Below are positions 1 through 12,900 of a DNA stretch of 64,000 bases, piece by piece. This stretch comes from Paramacrobiotus metropolitanus (Eukaryota; Tardigrada; Eutardigrada; Parachela; Macrobiotidae), in NCBI RefSeq assembly GCF_019649055.1, contig NW_026570266.1:62001-126000 (forward strand), in the 5' to 3' direction. The stretch's first letter is position 1, and the number at the start of each line of letters is the position of its first letter. A program made the translations under genes and the position numbers. A model generated the notes under the pieces. It saw only the letters and a list, made by a program, of their open reading frames with translations. It ran no database searches and was not told the origin of the DNA.

Positions 1-3000
1 CAGCAATTACAATTACGCTTTAACTATTGCCAATAAAAGAAAATTTAATTGCTTACTTTAAAAGTAAGCACGGAAATGCCGCTTACTCAAGAAGTTCACG
101 GTAATCCCTCCACCACCTTATACATATGACGAAAACTAATACTTTACAGAAGAACTGGTAATCGATCCCAAACTGGCTGAACGCCGGAACAAGCAACAGC
201 CAAAACACCAGCGCAAATTTAAAAACTGTAGCGATAACAGAGTTAAAAACTGTAGCGTTAAATACTGTAGTAACAAGCTGTAGCGTATAGTGTACATGTG
301 CACACCGGTATGCGTTTTCTCTTTCCACGTTATGCGCCAAATCCACAATCATTCTCTAAAACCTGCAGTAAATTTGTACGATATAAAAGGAATGGAATAG
401 CCGTTGAAGGATTACGTTATCTAATTATCCTTTATCTAGTTATCCTCGAAGTTTCTTGACGTAGTTAATAAAAAGTCAGTCTCGATAAACGAGTTATTTT
501 TCAGTGAGCGCAAGTCACCAATAGGTAATGCGTAAACCTGCAGGAAAAAACTGCTGGGGTAAATTGCACGGCTTTGGGCGACAAACATTAAATTGCACTT
601 TTTCCCACATTGAACGGATTTAGGTACTTAGTATCCAGCCCAATAGTTTCTGATTTTCCTGTGGTCAATTATCGTTTTGGATCGAACGCATTGGAAACAT
701 GCTCGCATCGGTATTCACTGCACGAGCACCTACCGCAAAAAATTATCGCTGCAAAAAGGTTCGGGGCATCCATTGTGTTTCGTTCGTTGATCGACATAGA
801 TGCAACTGATACAAGTGAACTGGACCAACATCAAATCGAAAGCGCATATGGCAGATTTACTTTGAAAGCTGTAAGTTCAGCGGGCGCACTTTCATCGGTT
901 ATTCGACGCGCTAATCTCGTTTGTCCATCAGTCATGCAAAACCTGCTTTCAACCAGCAAAACCTTGATGCACAAATGCAGCGGAGCAAATTGTAAATTAG
1001 TACAGCTGAAATGGTGTGATTCCATGCGGACGCATTAATTTTAATGCGAACGTAACCGTACAAGTACACGGTACACACCGTTTGCAATTTAAAAATACAT
1101 TCTTCTCATCTACATGTTAAGATAATCTTGCTGTAGCAAAGCAGTACATCGGACGTCTAGGAAACAATCTTCTTCTTGTGTTATGGGTAAGAATTTGCGA
1201 AAATGGGTAAATATTTACGAACAGAAAATGTGGAATACGGCATTGTACAGAAAAAAGTTATCCGGGCACAACCATTTTTCCTTTATTTGTCTATTTTTCT
1301 TTTTCCTTTTTGATATCTCCTATTAATTTATCCATTTTTCCTTTATTCACTCCATAATGCGCCAAATATTATTAACTGTATACATATTATGCGAATTTAA
1401 AATTTATGATATTATGATATTGTTATTTTAAAAAAGTAATACCTGAACACTGAATTAAAATAAGTTGAATTTTGTTATTTGTCGATACTGTCATTCAGAT
1501 ACATTTATTTATTCATCAGCCCTCAAAATTCATGCTGGCCCCTTATTAAGCTGCTACTGCTCATAATTATCTGCGTTTCTGCGTCAGATTATTGATTTTA
1601 TATACTCGTAGTAAAGTTCAACAGTAAGTTGTACTGAAGAAACACAATAAATTGTATTGAGGAAACTGGTGCTTTTGTGAATTGTTTGTTTAAGGTGATG
1701 GTCAACGCCCACAGCGGCGACCTGGATGGTTATTGCATCCAACCAAGTAAGCAGCGGAGAAACGCTCGTCTCGTTCCTGTCCATGACATTACCAGTCAGT
1801 TTATCCGAAATCGGCCGAAGATGTTACACATATTATTCCCCTTAGTCTTCCGTACGATGACAGTCCGGGTACCGGTTACGGTCGAACACCCTGATGTTGA
1901 CCTTTCCAGCGGATGGGACGATCCGCTGAAAAGATCAACAACCAGAGTAGTCGATCCAGTGCCATCCGTTCCAGCCCAGTGACGATACAGACCGTGCACA
2001 GCGCGAGCACCTGCGCCTTCACCGAAATTAATTGGACCTGCTCGCGAAGACAGGATTTACGATGTCCTGTGCCGCCCGGCCTACCACAACGATCACGGTC
2101 TCAACTACATGCACCATATTCCAAATTCTGCGTTCATTAGTGCATCCTTGTGTAAGAAGCCATTCCAAATGTAGCAATGTAGCCTTGTTTGAGAGTTTCA
2201 TGATATCTGAATGCTTAACCATTACAAGCGCACAAGTCCTACCGCTGACGTCAGCAAGCTCTCCATGCTGCACAATAACTAACACCGCATCACCGCTCCC
2301 GGCGGTGGGGTGCTCCTTCGGCAGCTTGCTCGTAGTATTCGACGACCTAACCACCGGAAACGGGGACCAACCGGTTCATGCTAGCGGAGCAAGTGTGCCG
2401 CCAAAAGCCTGAGAATTTGAAAGTAACTGCATGGGCGCATCATCATGCGGCATCTCAATTTTATTATAGCGATCCCTATATAAAGGCGGTCTACGGACTA
2501 CGTGCCATGTCTCATATTTCGCATATGACTACAATATCATTTGTCGTAAATATCTCGAAGTGATCCAGAAATACTAGAAACTGTACATTACTCCCTTCCT
2601 TGTGTAACGAAGAATACACTTTCGCGAGCTTTAATGTTCAAAGGAACGTCCGCTGAAATTACGAAGACCGTCTTCCTCGCAGAATTAATTATAAATATTT
2701 TAGCAACCTATAAAGTGCAAGCATTTCTCAATTTAATATGCATAATAAAATACCTATGTACATCAAAAGTTTTACAGCGGTAAAAATAATGTCAGCTTTT
2801 GATTTAGCGGCTGTCGTACGCGCAATTGTGGAATGTGAACCGAAACGATTTTAAACAAAAACAAGTAAAAGGTTTAAAGGTCAACTATGAGATACAATTG
2901 TGGCTGTCGCCGAAGAATGGGGCAACTTGCCGAGATAAACTGAAAAAACTTAAGTTTGTTTTCGAACACTTAATAACTTGATCAGCTCTGCTACGTCGAG

Positions 3001-3195
3001 AAAAAGTTCAGTAAAAGTAATAAAAATCCTGTAGCGGTAAACAAAAGTACAAACTGTCTGCTACATTTTCTCACTATTACACTATGGAAATACCAATTAT
3101 ACGAAACATACGTCAGCGAAAATTCACAGTTCATGAACCGCGGAAAATAAACCGTTCTGTATGCAACACATACAGCCGGACCTCAGTTAAAAAGT
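1..3195. other. intergenic, no confident gene
   Basis: Mostly AT-rich sequence with short ORFs that resemble nothing I know. The segment at about 1680-2412 on the plus strand is more GC-rich than its surroundings and could hold exons. One reading frame at about 1980-2170 gives a protein-like stretch containing REDRIYDVLC and NDHGLNYMHH, but I found no convincing start or splice pair and do not recognise a family. I see no RNA gene or mobile-element end here. Confidence 0.3.
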
Positions 3196-3771
3196 CTAAG
3201 ATAACCCGTCGTTCAAACGGCGAGTATGCTTTTTCTGCTCATGGGACAGCTTGGCCTCGGCAGTGTTAAAGGTCATCGCGCAGCCATCTTTTCCGCACCG
3301 ATACAGCCGCAATATCGGACACATATGTTGGCGCAGCTCTACATCATTCCCGAACGCCACGCAGCAGTCTTTGCAGGTGTGTACCGTATGGGCCGATTCC
3401 GTCCGTTTCCGCTTGATGCCTCCGCCGGAGTGGGTAGCATCCTCATTCGGCAGCGCCGCCCATGACACTGTCTTCTTGGGACGAGGAATTTCCGGGGATT
3501 TTTGGTTAACGCTGGGATCGCCCTGGTCTTCGCTGGACGGTGTGGGGCTTTTGATGGCAACAGGATGGATGGCGAGCGCTGTTACCGCAGCAGATATCAG
3601 TGGAGGAACGGCAGCTACCTGGCTGTCCATCCCAGTTTTCGCGGCAATATCGACGGCCGGAAGCGGATTCGGTGCTGCTGAAGAAGGAGTGTCCACCTGC
3701 GGAGCAGGCGCGACGTCCGCTGCGCCATCGAAAACCGCCGCGGGATTCCTACAAACAGCATCCGCTGTCAT
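3196..3771 (-). CDS. small C2H2-type zinc-finger protein, 191 aa
   Basis: An uninterrupted ATG-to-stop frame of 191 codons. Residues 1-95 are Ala/Pro/Val-rich and probably disordered. Residues ~98-125 carry a basic patch (RPKKTVSWA, IKRKRTE) that could be a nuclear localisation signal. The C-terminal third contains two zinc-finger-like motifs: CKDC followed after 12 residues by H and then C (HMC), and CGKDGC followed by TF, then HEQKKH. The first has an unusual H-C ending, so it may be a degenerate or C2HC finger. The role is probably nucleic-acid binding in the nucleus, but partner and target cannot be read from the sequence. No intron is needed to explain the frame. No close neighbour gene suggests a pathway. 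Confidence 0.6.
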   Translation of the reverse strand: MTADAVCRNPAAVFDGAADVAPAPQVDTPSSAAPNPLPAVDIAAKTGMDSQVAAVPPLISAAVTALAIHPVAIKSPTPSSEDQGDPSVNQKSPEIPRPKKTVSWAALPNEDATHSGGGIKRKRTESAHTVHTCKDCCVAFGNDVELRQHMCPILRLYRCGKDGCAMTFNTAEAKLSHEQKKHTRRLNDGLS

Positions 3772-4384
3772 ACGTTGAAACGGCCAATTTACTTCATTTT
3801 AACTAAACCCACACAATATGGCCGGCAGAAATGTGAACCATAGGAAAATAATTTGCGGAAATGCTGACGGTAATATTTTTGGCAGGCAGAAATACCGTAG
3901 TATTGACTGAAGCAGCGTTCTTTAATGCTAGTATATTTTTTTTGGCTCCTGAGTATTTGTGAGCTTCTTATGATGCGTACAACTGGACTGATACTGCCAA
4001 ACTATTTATTCCAAAGCATTTGCATTTGTCATAACTCATTCACGCTGTCATAACTCGTTTAGTCTACGCTCCATGAACCGGTACGTAGAATTTCTGAGTC
4101 GGCACTCCAGAGCGAATTTCCCACTAGTAAATTCAATCATTTCGGAAAACTTTCAGTTTAAAATTAATGTACATTGATAATGTCGGCTTATGGAAATGCA
4201 TGTCAAAGCGACAAATTTTGAAAACAAAATCACAAGATGCGCTTCAATAGCAATTTACACTCACTCAGCAACGATGACCGGAAGTATCCCAGGGCCAACA
4301 TTCGGAACCTAGAAGGCCAAAGTACCGTGAAGTTCTCTTGGTTTGCCCTGCGATCACAGCGTTCACCGGCGACAAGCTACTTAC
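3772..4384. other. intergenic, nothing recognised
   Basis: AT-rich sequence upstream of the zinc-finger gene (which is on the minus strand), so its promoter should lie here. I see no clear TATA or initiator motif and no repeat structure. Confidence 0.3.
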
Positions 4385-4496
4385 CGTCAACTGATTCAGC
4401 TCTGCCACCACACTGCCATGTTCAACAAATAAGCCGTGCACCGCCGCGTTGATCCCCAACAGCTTGGTGTAGCGCTCCGTCAGCTCCGCACTATCC
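4385..4496 (-). CDS. isolated internal exon, helical segment of an unrecognised gene
   Basis: A 112-nt block on the minus strand is bounded by a good acceptor (attaacag at its 5' side) and an excellent donor (GTAAGT at its 3' side). Read from the second base it is open and encodes about 37 residues containing SAELTERYTKLLGINAAVHG and VVAELNQLT. The pattern is amphipathic, like a coiled coil or helical bundle. The GC content is well above the flanks. I could not find partner exons with confidence. The coiled-coil exons at 6974-7457 end in a stop upstream of it, so this is probably a different gene or an alternative 3' part. Confidence 0.4.
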
Positions 4497-6973
4497 CTGT
4501 TAATAACATTTATATGGAAAGACAGTTTCATATGTTTCGGATGAGTGGCTCACAGATAACCGCATATGATTCACAGGAGTGCATGTCGGTTCATGCAAAC
4601 CGCTTACAGCGCTGACTGATAACGCCTAGGCAGTCATAACTTTATCTCGTTCGTAACGAGTAGCGTCGTGGTTCGGCAAATTTTGTTCGAAAATACTAAA
4701 CCTAACTTCAGCTGCCAACTGCCAAGCACCTGTCGGCATCTGGTTAAAACACATAAATCAGCATTTTTACTGGCCAAAGCTTTTACTGGCCTAAGGTTTT
4801 GACACTTTATATAATATTGTTATGTTCTACACTAAATATTTTTTCTTCATTCTAATCAGTGAAAACGAAAATGCTGAAGTTGATACGCGCTCATGCATCG
4901 TCATCGTGAAAAACTGTGAAAATATGGTGATCAGCCGGTGCACTTTCCGGTCTCCCCATTGTGCGCGTTCGATTGCGCAAGTACGTACGGTAATTACAAT
5001 GCGTTGCGGGGCTTCCGAGTTCCGACCGTATTACGAGAATCCTACTCTATTAAATAGTATATGGATAAGCCAATGTAAAACACTACGCAGAAAACCTCTA
5101 TAAATCTTGATGTACCTTAAAAGTTAAAAGATAGATTCTTCTTCGTTTTTTTGGTTATTAATAATTAGTCATGAAACCTGCCTCTAACCAGTAATTATGC
5201 ATAAGGCGCAGTATGCACCATTATGCATCTGCATATACGTATACTACATAATTTTATGTATATAGATATATGTTGGTAGCACTTCATAAATATTACATTA
5301 ATCACCTTCACAGATCTAGAGAGCGATCTGTGTAGACTACGTACAGAGAATACGCACAATAACCGAGGTATGACTTTCGAACTACTGTATTTTGGAAGCA
5401 GCTAAAAAATGAGTAGATACCGTAAATGAAAGTCGGCATGTGTAATTTTTCACACGCGCTATGAAATACTAACCGATTACGTTAATTACTTGAAAACTTA
5501 ATGGCCTGTATCTGTAAATTAAACCGATTTCTAATCATGGTAAGTACAAAACCGAAACGGTCCGCTTTTATCTACAGTAAATACTGCTAAATTCTAAAAC
5601 AACTGCATGTTTATAATTTGTGATAAGTGCAAAACTGAATTATTCCAAAAGCCTAAATACCTGGTATACCGGCGGCAAAGTCAAACTCGTTTAACTAAAT
5701 ACAGCTCGATATATTGATACTTAACATATGTACCTATATTAGTATTAATAGTATATGGCTATATGTGTACTATATATAGTATGTATGTACACACTAACAG
5801 TGCACTTGCAGCATATAAAAAAAACCGCCGAAGTACTGTAATACTTTGTTTATTTCCATTTTTCCTATTTTTATTCATTAATTATATGATTAATTCACAG
5901 AAGACATTAAACAGTTAATGGCTGACCTCCCACAGCAGACGCGCACGGTCGCGTACATGATAATATTACTGTTATCAAAAAAGTCTCTTATCAGGATTTC
6001 ACACGGGGTCGCGTCGCAACGGCTGACTGCGCCATACAGTTCAATTGCGCGCGGCAAAATTGTCAGTGTGATGAAAACTCAAAACTTGATATTTCACTCG
6101 ATCGCAAGCTTCATACCGCACTGCACCACTAAATCTTGATTTCACTTGTTTTTACGTTTCCAAATAAATAATTATCGGCGGCAGCTCACATGGAACTATT
6201 TAATTTATTGGGATAACAACCGGGAGCATCAGGCTGTGTCATTGCGTCTTTAGGCAAAGATTTTGAAATCGTCTGAATAGTGCAGCCGCATTTTATTACG
6301 AACTGATGCCTGCCTACGATGCTCGTATTTCTTTTCTTTGGTGAATTGTTGCACGGTTATTGTGCGTATTGCACTGTTATGAATCCCTGAATGCTTCTCA
6401 ATCAAGCCGCACGTTAAAATTTTAATGCTAATCAAGCCAGAATTGGAGTGGATGGTTTGTACAAACCATCCACGCAGAAACTCGGCAGCTGTCTGCACAA
6501 TGCAGTGAGCAAAAAAGTTCTTTTTCCAGGAAAGGATGAATGCCATTTTGCCCAAACTGTGATTAATTAACTGTTCGATGCCAGTGTCATTTCTGTATCA
6601 GCCGAAAACTGTTGCCACATATATACATACACCACAACAACCGAATCCAGATCGCCCTGCTGAATAATTAAGAAAAGCGCCGAAACAAATGAATCCGCAC
6701 AAGCGCATTAAGATTGCTAGTATCGTACTACAGAATACATATAACGGATAACATAATATTTAGAATACAACCGCAATTAATTCATAAACGATTGGGGGCA
6801 GGAGGGCACAATTTGTACCGACAAAATTATTACGTTATGTCGGATTACGACAAAACTTCCAGGACAAATTTTGTCTTTTTCTAGACAAAAAAACACTGAT
6901 TTAAGGGTGATTGTGATTCATACGTTTCCCGTCTGAGTTAACGTCTAAATACATGTACCGATATTACTATGAT
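4497..6973. other. intergenic, nothing recognised
   Basis: AT-rich sequence with only short, low-complexity ORFs on both strands. Apart from the palindrome listed separately at 6448-6473 I see no gene, RNA or transposon end. Confidence 0.3.
6448..6473. repeat. perfect 26-bp palindrome
   Basis: Each arm is 13 bp (GTGGATGGTTTGT and its reverse complement) with no spacer. It lies in otherwise unremarkable sequence. It could be a binding site for a dimeric protein or the collapsed ends of a small inverted-repeat element. There is no flanking target duplication that I can see. Confidence 0.6.
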
Positions 6974-7457
6974 TCATATTTTTATTATTGATGGGGTATA
7001 ACGTTTCTCCTCCGCGAATCGCGTCTCCGTCAATCGCAAACGATCCTCCAGATCCTGGATCTTACGCTGCTGCTCATTAATCAGGCCGTTTTTTGGCGGT
7101 GATGACGGTCTTCAGTTTTTCCAGCGAGGCCATCTGCTCTTGGACGATCTTAGTGCAGTCAGTGACCTTCAGCTGCAGCTGCTGGATCTTTTCTGCAAAT
7201 ACCGATTCAGGTTTACACATAAAAGCATAGACTGAAACGGATACACAGGTCGCGAAGGACATACGTTGGTCATTTTCTTTCTCCAGTGTTCTCTTCTGCT
7301 TTAACTCCTGATACTCCTGTGGATCAAGAATTGTATCTAAGTAGGAGCCATGGTTAACGATAATATGCCAGAATGTATAGCCCTACCTTATCCCAGATCG
7401 TTTTTGCCTTATCCATTCCTTTAAAAAACTGCTCTTCGTCTTTGCTACCTGATTTGC
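6974..7457 (-). pseudogene. 3' exons of a coiled-coil protein gene, frame broken at an A6 run
   Basis: Three minus-strand exons join in phase: 7457-7387, 7316-7265 and 7192 onward, each with GT-AG borders (donors GTAGGG and GTATGT, acceptors ending cctag, ccacag and tttgcag). They encode an acidic/basic helical protein with heptad-like runs (KSGSKDEEQFFKGMDKAKT, EYQELKQKRTLEKENDQ, KIQQLQLKV, MASLEKLKTV). In the last exon the frame meets a stop at 7077-7079 straight after a run of six A residues. Dropping one A lets the frame run on through INEQQRKIQDLEDRLRLTE to a stop at 6974-6976, which is clearly still coiled-coil sequence. So the gene is either mutated here or the assembly has one extra base in a homopolymer. 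The upstream exons are not identified. Confidence 0.5.
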
Positions 7458-8454
7458 CTAGGAAGTAAGCGGTTTTTTTGAATGCGGGTATGATTAGTAT
7501 AGCGTCTCAAAATCCGCTATCCTTTAGCGCTATCCTTTACAGATTACGATTCCTTTAAAAGCGCAGAACAGATAGGAAAGTAGTCACTTCATGGTGCGGT
7601 ACTGTCAGGCCCACCTAGTTATTGAACATTGACTGAATTAGATGTATACGAATTTGTAAACAAATGCAACAGCTCACGGACCAGTATTTAAAAAATAACC
7701 AGTAATCAAAAAATGTAACCAGTAATAAATAACCCGTAAATGAAAAATATTACCAATAAATCAATAATTATCAGCAAAACAAAACAATGAAAATCACCAT
7801 GTCCCATAATTAAAAATATTTTCTGCAACACATTTCTGGATGCTTCACGGATCTCTTGGAGGATGCCGGTGGCACGTTCTTTGCGACATATGGCAGTTAT
7901 TGGGTTTCCGTTTATGTACTATTACGTTGTAATACTACTACATAATGTTAATTTATGTAGTATTACATTGTACAGTTGCATACCGAAGAGGCCAATTTAA
8001 CTTTGCTAAGAACAAGTTTCCCTGACTTTCCTTTTTTCCCGGATTTTCTTTTCTGTTCATATAAATGAAAATTTTGAAAATAATTATCAAGTACGGTTTT
8101 AATACTAGATAGGTAGCGGGTTTTTGGTTAGCCAGGGAAACTTATAATTGCTTACGCATACCGCCAATAATCGTTCGATGGTGAATACATGCTAAACCGT
8201 ACAATATTTTCTCAGATTTCTACGAAATCAAAAATTTTATAAAAATTAGAAGTTGGAGTTAGTCATGAACTCATGATATACTGAACGGGTAGAAGGGATG
8301 ATGAATCATAATTAAAGAAACAGTATAGGCACGCGGAAGGCGAAAGAACAAGTGTAGTAGACTGATCGAGCAGTTAATCACTTGAATTAAGCATGATTAG
8401 TACGTACTGTTCATTCCGTGTGGCGGATGCGGTTCGCCGGTTGCAGCTGTGAAC
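7458..8454. other. intergenic or upstream intron, nothing recognised
   Basis: AT-rich sequence. It may contain the upstream introns or exons of the coiled-coil gene, but I could not identify any. The last 8 bases (8447-8454, CTGTGAAC) are the left target-site duplication of the hAT-type element. Confidence 0.3.
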
Positions 8455-9143
8455 TAGGGTTGTTAATGGTGCGATTTGGTGCGGTGCAGTGAAGTCACGG
8501 TGCAATTTTTAAGTATAACCGCACCACCGACAACGGTGTATCTACAAAATTTTCACCGCCGGTGCGGTGCGGACATGAAAATTTCACCGCGGTGCATTTC
8601 ACCGCACCGCATCGCACGGCACCGGTGTGCACCGTTCACAACCAATTCGGTGTGCACCGGAAAAGTTTGTAATTATAGAACCACTTTTATTACTTTTCGC
8701 TAGCCACACGCTTTACTTGTTAACTTAGTACAACTAACGTTAGTGACAGTGCTTATTGTAAACAACATAACAGCAACATACATGTAGGAGAAGAGGCTAC
8801 AGTAAAATCGCATCCTTGATCCTTGTTACATGCAGAAGTCTAACAGCTAACTGCATCGGACATGTATGAGAAATACAGAGAGTTAATATTACATCGTAAT
8901 CGCATTCATTTAAAACTTGCGCATTCGTTTTCTTTTCTCTTTTGGACCCAGTTACGATACCACCGGTGAATCGGCAATTTCACCGGTGCGGAACCGTGTA
9001 CATTTTTTGCCGCACCGACTTAATGCGGTGTAACTTTTCTTCAAAATTTTCACCGCCGTCATGAATATTTTGCCAAAATTTCACCGCGATTTTTCGAAAT
9101 TTCACCGGTGCACCGGTAAAAAATTCCACCGTTAACAACCCTA
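8455..9143. mobile_element. hAT-type non-autonomous DNA transposon (MITE), complete
   Basis: The 689-bp element starts TAGGGTTGTTAATGGTG and ends with its reverse complement (16 of 17 positions match, TAGGGTTGTTAACGGTG). It is flanked on both sides by the same 8-bp sequence CTGTGAAC (8447-8454 and 9144-9151). An 8-bp duplication and TAGGGTTG-like termini are typical of hAT transposons. The internal sequence has no transposase frame, so it must be moved in trans. It is packed near both ends with short motifs of the type CACCG/CGGTG, forming many subterminal repeats, the usual site of hAT transposase binding. The perfect target duplication suggests a fairly recent insertion. Confidence 0.88.
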
Positions 9144-9615
9144 CTGTGAACCAAGCGGCTAAGCAATATTGTACACCGAAGGGTGTGGCTGGCTATCTGT
9201 TAATTAACATGGACGCCGATGTGGTCTGAAATCTGTCTGAATGGTCGGCAAAACGAGGCGAGAAGAATGTGCACCATCAGCCAGATGCATGCTCAATATT
9301 CATGTTAATTAAACGGTTCACTGGTTATACTTGGATGGAGATTAATGTTGTCTTTGCGAGAGAAGGAAAAAATATTACTTTGAATGAGAAACGGGATTAC
9401 CAATGTACTTACATCCCTTGCGAAGCTGTTAAACAAGCAGATTATAGGTGATCAAAATTACAACACGCTAATTGCAGTTTGTTAAACCTTAATTCTGTTT
9501 AATTCCTCATGCATATCTGTAATATTGTCATACCACTTCACTCTCTGTAAAATTAATGTGTTAAATTCTTCTGTAGCTTTGCCATTGTCACTTATTGTTT
9601 CTTAAATTCTTACAA

Positions 9616-9928
9616 TTAGTAAACCGTTAAAAAGCCATACTTGTAGCGAAAGCATTCACCAAATAATTTATCTTCAGCCCTGGTGGTATGCGGCAGCATT
9701 TTGCCGCCCACTTTGCGAAAGAAATTCTTGAACAGACTGCAACACTTTTGCTTTTCCAGTTCAGACAAACTGCCGTAATTCAGGTGTTGGTACAGGTCAA
9801 GCAGTTCGATCGGAAAACAGTGCTGCTCAACGAAGTGTGAAAAAAAAAACAGATGAATGCCCGTCTGCATGTTTAGTGCACCAGTGACGTCAACCAGGTC
9901 ATCCCATGTGGCGTCATTTGGCTCTGCA
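9616..9928 (-). CDS. probable terminal exon of an unrecognised protein
   Basis: The minus-strand frame runs from a likely acceptor (ctgtctgtgcag) at about 9929 to a stop at 9616 and encodes ~104 residues. The frame is also open upstream to an ATG at 9969, giving 117 aa. The sequence is protein-like (TWDDLVDVTGALNMQTGIHL, IELLDLYQHLNYGSLSELEK, FKNFFRKVGG) and globular, with evenly spaced hydrophobic residues and no membrane segment. I do not recognise the family. No other exon was located, so this may be part of a larger gene or a remnant. Confidence 0.4.
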
Positions 9929-9969
9929 CAGACAGTCGGAAACCCTGACTGCTGAGCCGCTGAGCCCAC

Positions 9970-12900
9970 GTCTGCCAGTACACATCAGTGTGTGCTTTTT
10001 CGTTTATGCACCGCTAGCAGTAAAATTTAAAAAAATATCGAAGAGTAATTGTTTTTGGCACACCGCATTCACATTTTGCTGTCAGACAATCACCCGGAAA
10101 TTCACACCCGATGCTTTGTGGAAAAGGGATTTAGCGACGGGAAAGGGATCTATGCATAAAAGCTTTTCCAAAAGCGGTTAATTTCCAATCCAGACTATCT
10201 TTAAAAGTAAATTGATAAATTCATCTACTCTGTACACCTGAAGCGATTTTTTTTGGTTTTTCGCTTTACTGGTTTTTTAAACTTTATTTTCTCGTCTTCA
10301 ATAATCAACCAATAATTACGAGCCCATTCTAGCGCAGCTGAGCTATTCGTATAGGTAAAGCGTTTCGGTTGGTTGTGAACAATACGTTTTTCATAATATT
10401 ACTACCGAAGTCTACCGTCCAGAAATTGGGAAGCTGCATGGTTTAGTATCTGACCAATGAGCAGTTGTATTTGTTCCCCAAGCACCCTCTTCATTCCTAA
10501 TTTGTGCTGCTATCGGAAAAACAAATAACCATTTTGTCGCTGCTTCTCGAAGTGTGGGCGGCACGTTTCATGCAAATAACGAAATTGTCGCAGGAAAACC
10601 ATGGGATAGATTTCCAGAAACCTTCAGCATTAATTTTTTGGAGAATTCCTTCAGCCTAACCGAACACAAACTACATAAATGAAATTTTCCAATAATTATT
10701 CTATAGTATTAGTAAAAATACTGGTACAACATGTTGGGTGAGTTTCTGAGAAAACAAAAGAAAAAAAAACAAGGAAAAAAGTTTTTGGAGCGACTTCTCA
10801 CCTTTGGAAATTGGGATGAAAGTCAACCGTGACCGCCACACATATTCCGAGAGTCATAATACACGAATGCACACAGCGGTAACTTGTTAAGAAACAACAA
10901 ATATTTTTTTTCAAAAAAATCACCACGTACGAACTGCGTCCGGATTTAATTGTAAAACTAGCTGTAGAGTCTGAGTGTAGACCTCCTAAAATCTGTACAG
11001 CTAATAGGCGTCTTACCTGCCATCCTGGATCCTCAGCCGCGAAAGTGGACTGTTAAAGCGCGAAATGTAATCCGGGACATAAGAATTCTTAAAATGCGAA
11101 GATCGGGTAATGGAAATCACAAAACTGGAATTCACAAAAACTGTTTGGTGTCAACACGAGCAAGATTATTATTATCTGTGTCTATGGAAATTATTTGGTA
11201 CCGTATCTGTGCATGGATCAGCTGGTGAGTGTCAGCTGCATCGGAATATTCAAAAGCGTAGAGCGTGAGAAGCGGTTACGACTGTAGCAGCCTTTCGAGA
11301 CAGGGTAGTGAGAAGACAGAGAGTTCATTCGCAGAGCCCAGACGCATTCCTCAGACACGTGCTTGCTGTCTAGCATGGGCAGTTGTCAAGTCCTTCCAGC
11401 GTCGTTTATTATTCTGTTATCCGTATCGCCCCGCCTTAATGGGTTTGTGCCTTTGTGGTTTGGCGCTTGTAGTCACAGACCTGTCAGGTCTAGTATTGGA
11501 TGTCGCCATCATCATGTCGGTTTGGAGTTTTTCGACTCTGCCTCTCTTGACACCGCACTGTACAAACGATTTTTCTGTCTGTTAGCTGAATACCATGTTT
11601 TACCAGTTATTCACCGTGCGTCACTAGAGTCGGAAGAATTTTAATTACACAGTCATTCGATTTTTGTAATATTCAAGGGTAACCTTAGGGTGTTCTTTGA
11701 ATTCCTTCTTTCCGTTTTACCGTATAGCGAAACAGTTGTATTGAAGAAGAAAAATCATCCTTAAAACTTTAACGATTAAACTTTAATGAAACTGAATAAA
11801 ATACGCTTGAGTCCTTATTACCGATTACGGCATGAAACTGACGGAATTCTGCATTCCGCCAGTTTTGTTGTTGCCATAATTTCTAGCGCTGGGCTGGCAA
11901 TTCGCGGTAGGTCACTACAAGTGACCTACCGCGTTTAATTTTTGAACTATTTTTAGCAGGATACACCTGAATACGGGCACAACAAAGTGAACAAACCAAA
12001 TACAACAATGTCACTGCAATCGCAAAATGCGGCCAACAGCGCGAAATATTGGAACAAAGAAAAAAAAATAAGGTTAGCTTAATGTATTCAGATGGACTAA
12101 AGCGGTCAGATCAGGATTCAGTGTTGCGGATACGCCTCGAACGACATACGAACAATAATTTTCATCTTGGACTTTGAAGTATGTACGAAAAAATACTTTA
12201 GGGCGCGCACGACGGGGTCTCATAACGTTGTTGTAATGATTGTGATTTATTATGGACCACTGATAACATAGACATTATGCAACACTACGCTGTGAAAAAA
12301 ACCTGTCCATTTTGTCGAAAATTGCGATTTATGTATCAGCTGGACGTTATCAGGCGGCGCCGAATATATCTTGCGTGAACGGATAGGGCAAAGTGTGCAG
12401 ACGATTTCTTTGATGCAGTCAGTCATAACAAACATTTGCCGCTCCACGTAAAATCGTTGGCTATGCAGCCGATGCCACTGTTATCGTCTTGATAAATGAT
12501 AATCGAGTACTCGTCGAGATCCAGAGACACAACAACAAGTCAACAGCCGTGACCATGTGTAAAGATAAATTACTTTAATTTGCAGATGGATGTCAACAGT
12601 TTAAGACATTTTGTCCGTCCGGGCAGGACCGGATTGGCATTGCCACGTGGATCCGTACACGGTACAGTCCACGTGACCGATTGGCAACCCACGACATTCA
12701 CTATACATACCAAAAAATTACAAGAAAAATTGTGTCTTTAATGTTATTTTGAAAATATGCAGAAAAACAATGCGTTTAGCAAATGTCTATTTGAATAATC
12801 CAATAAAAGGCAGAAAAATAAACCTCATTAATAAAAGATTTCACTTGTTCTAAGTATTTCAGATTCTTTTTTAAAATTAACCTTGATTGTTTAATTGCGT

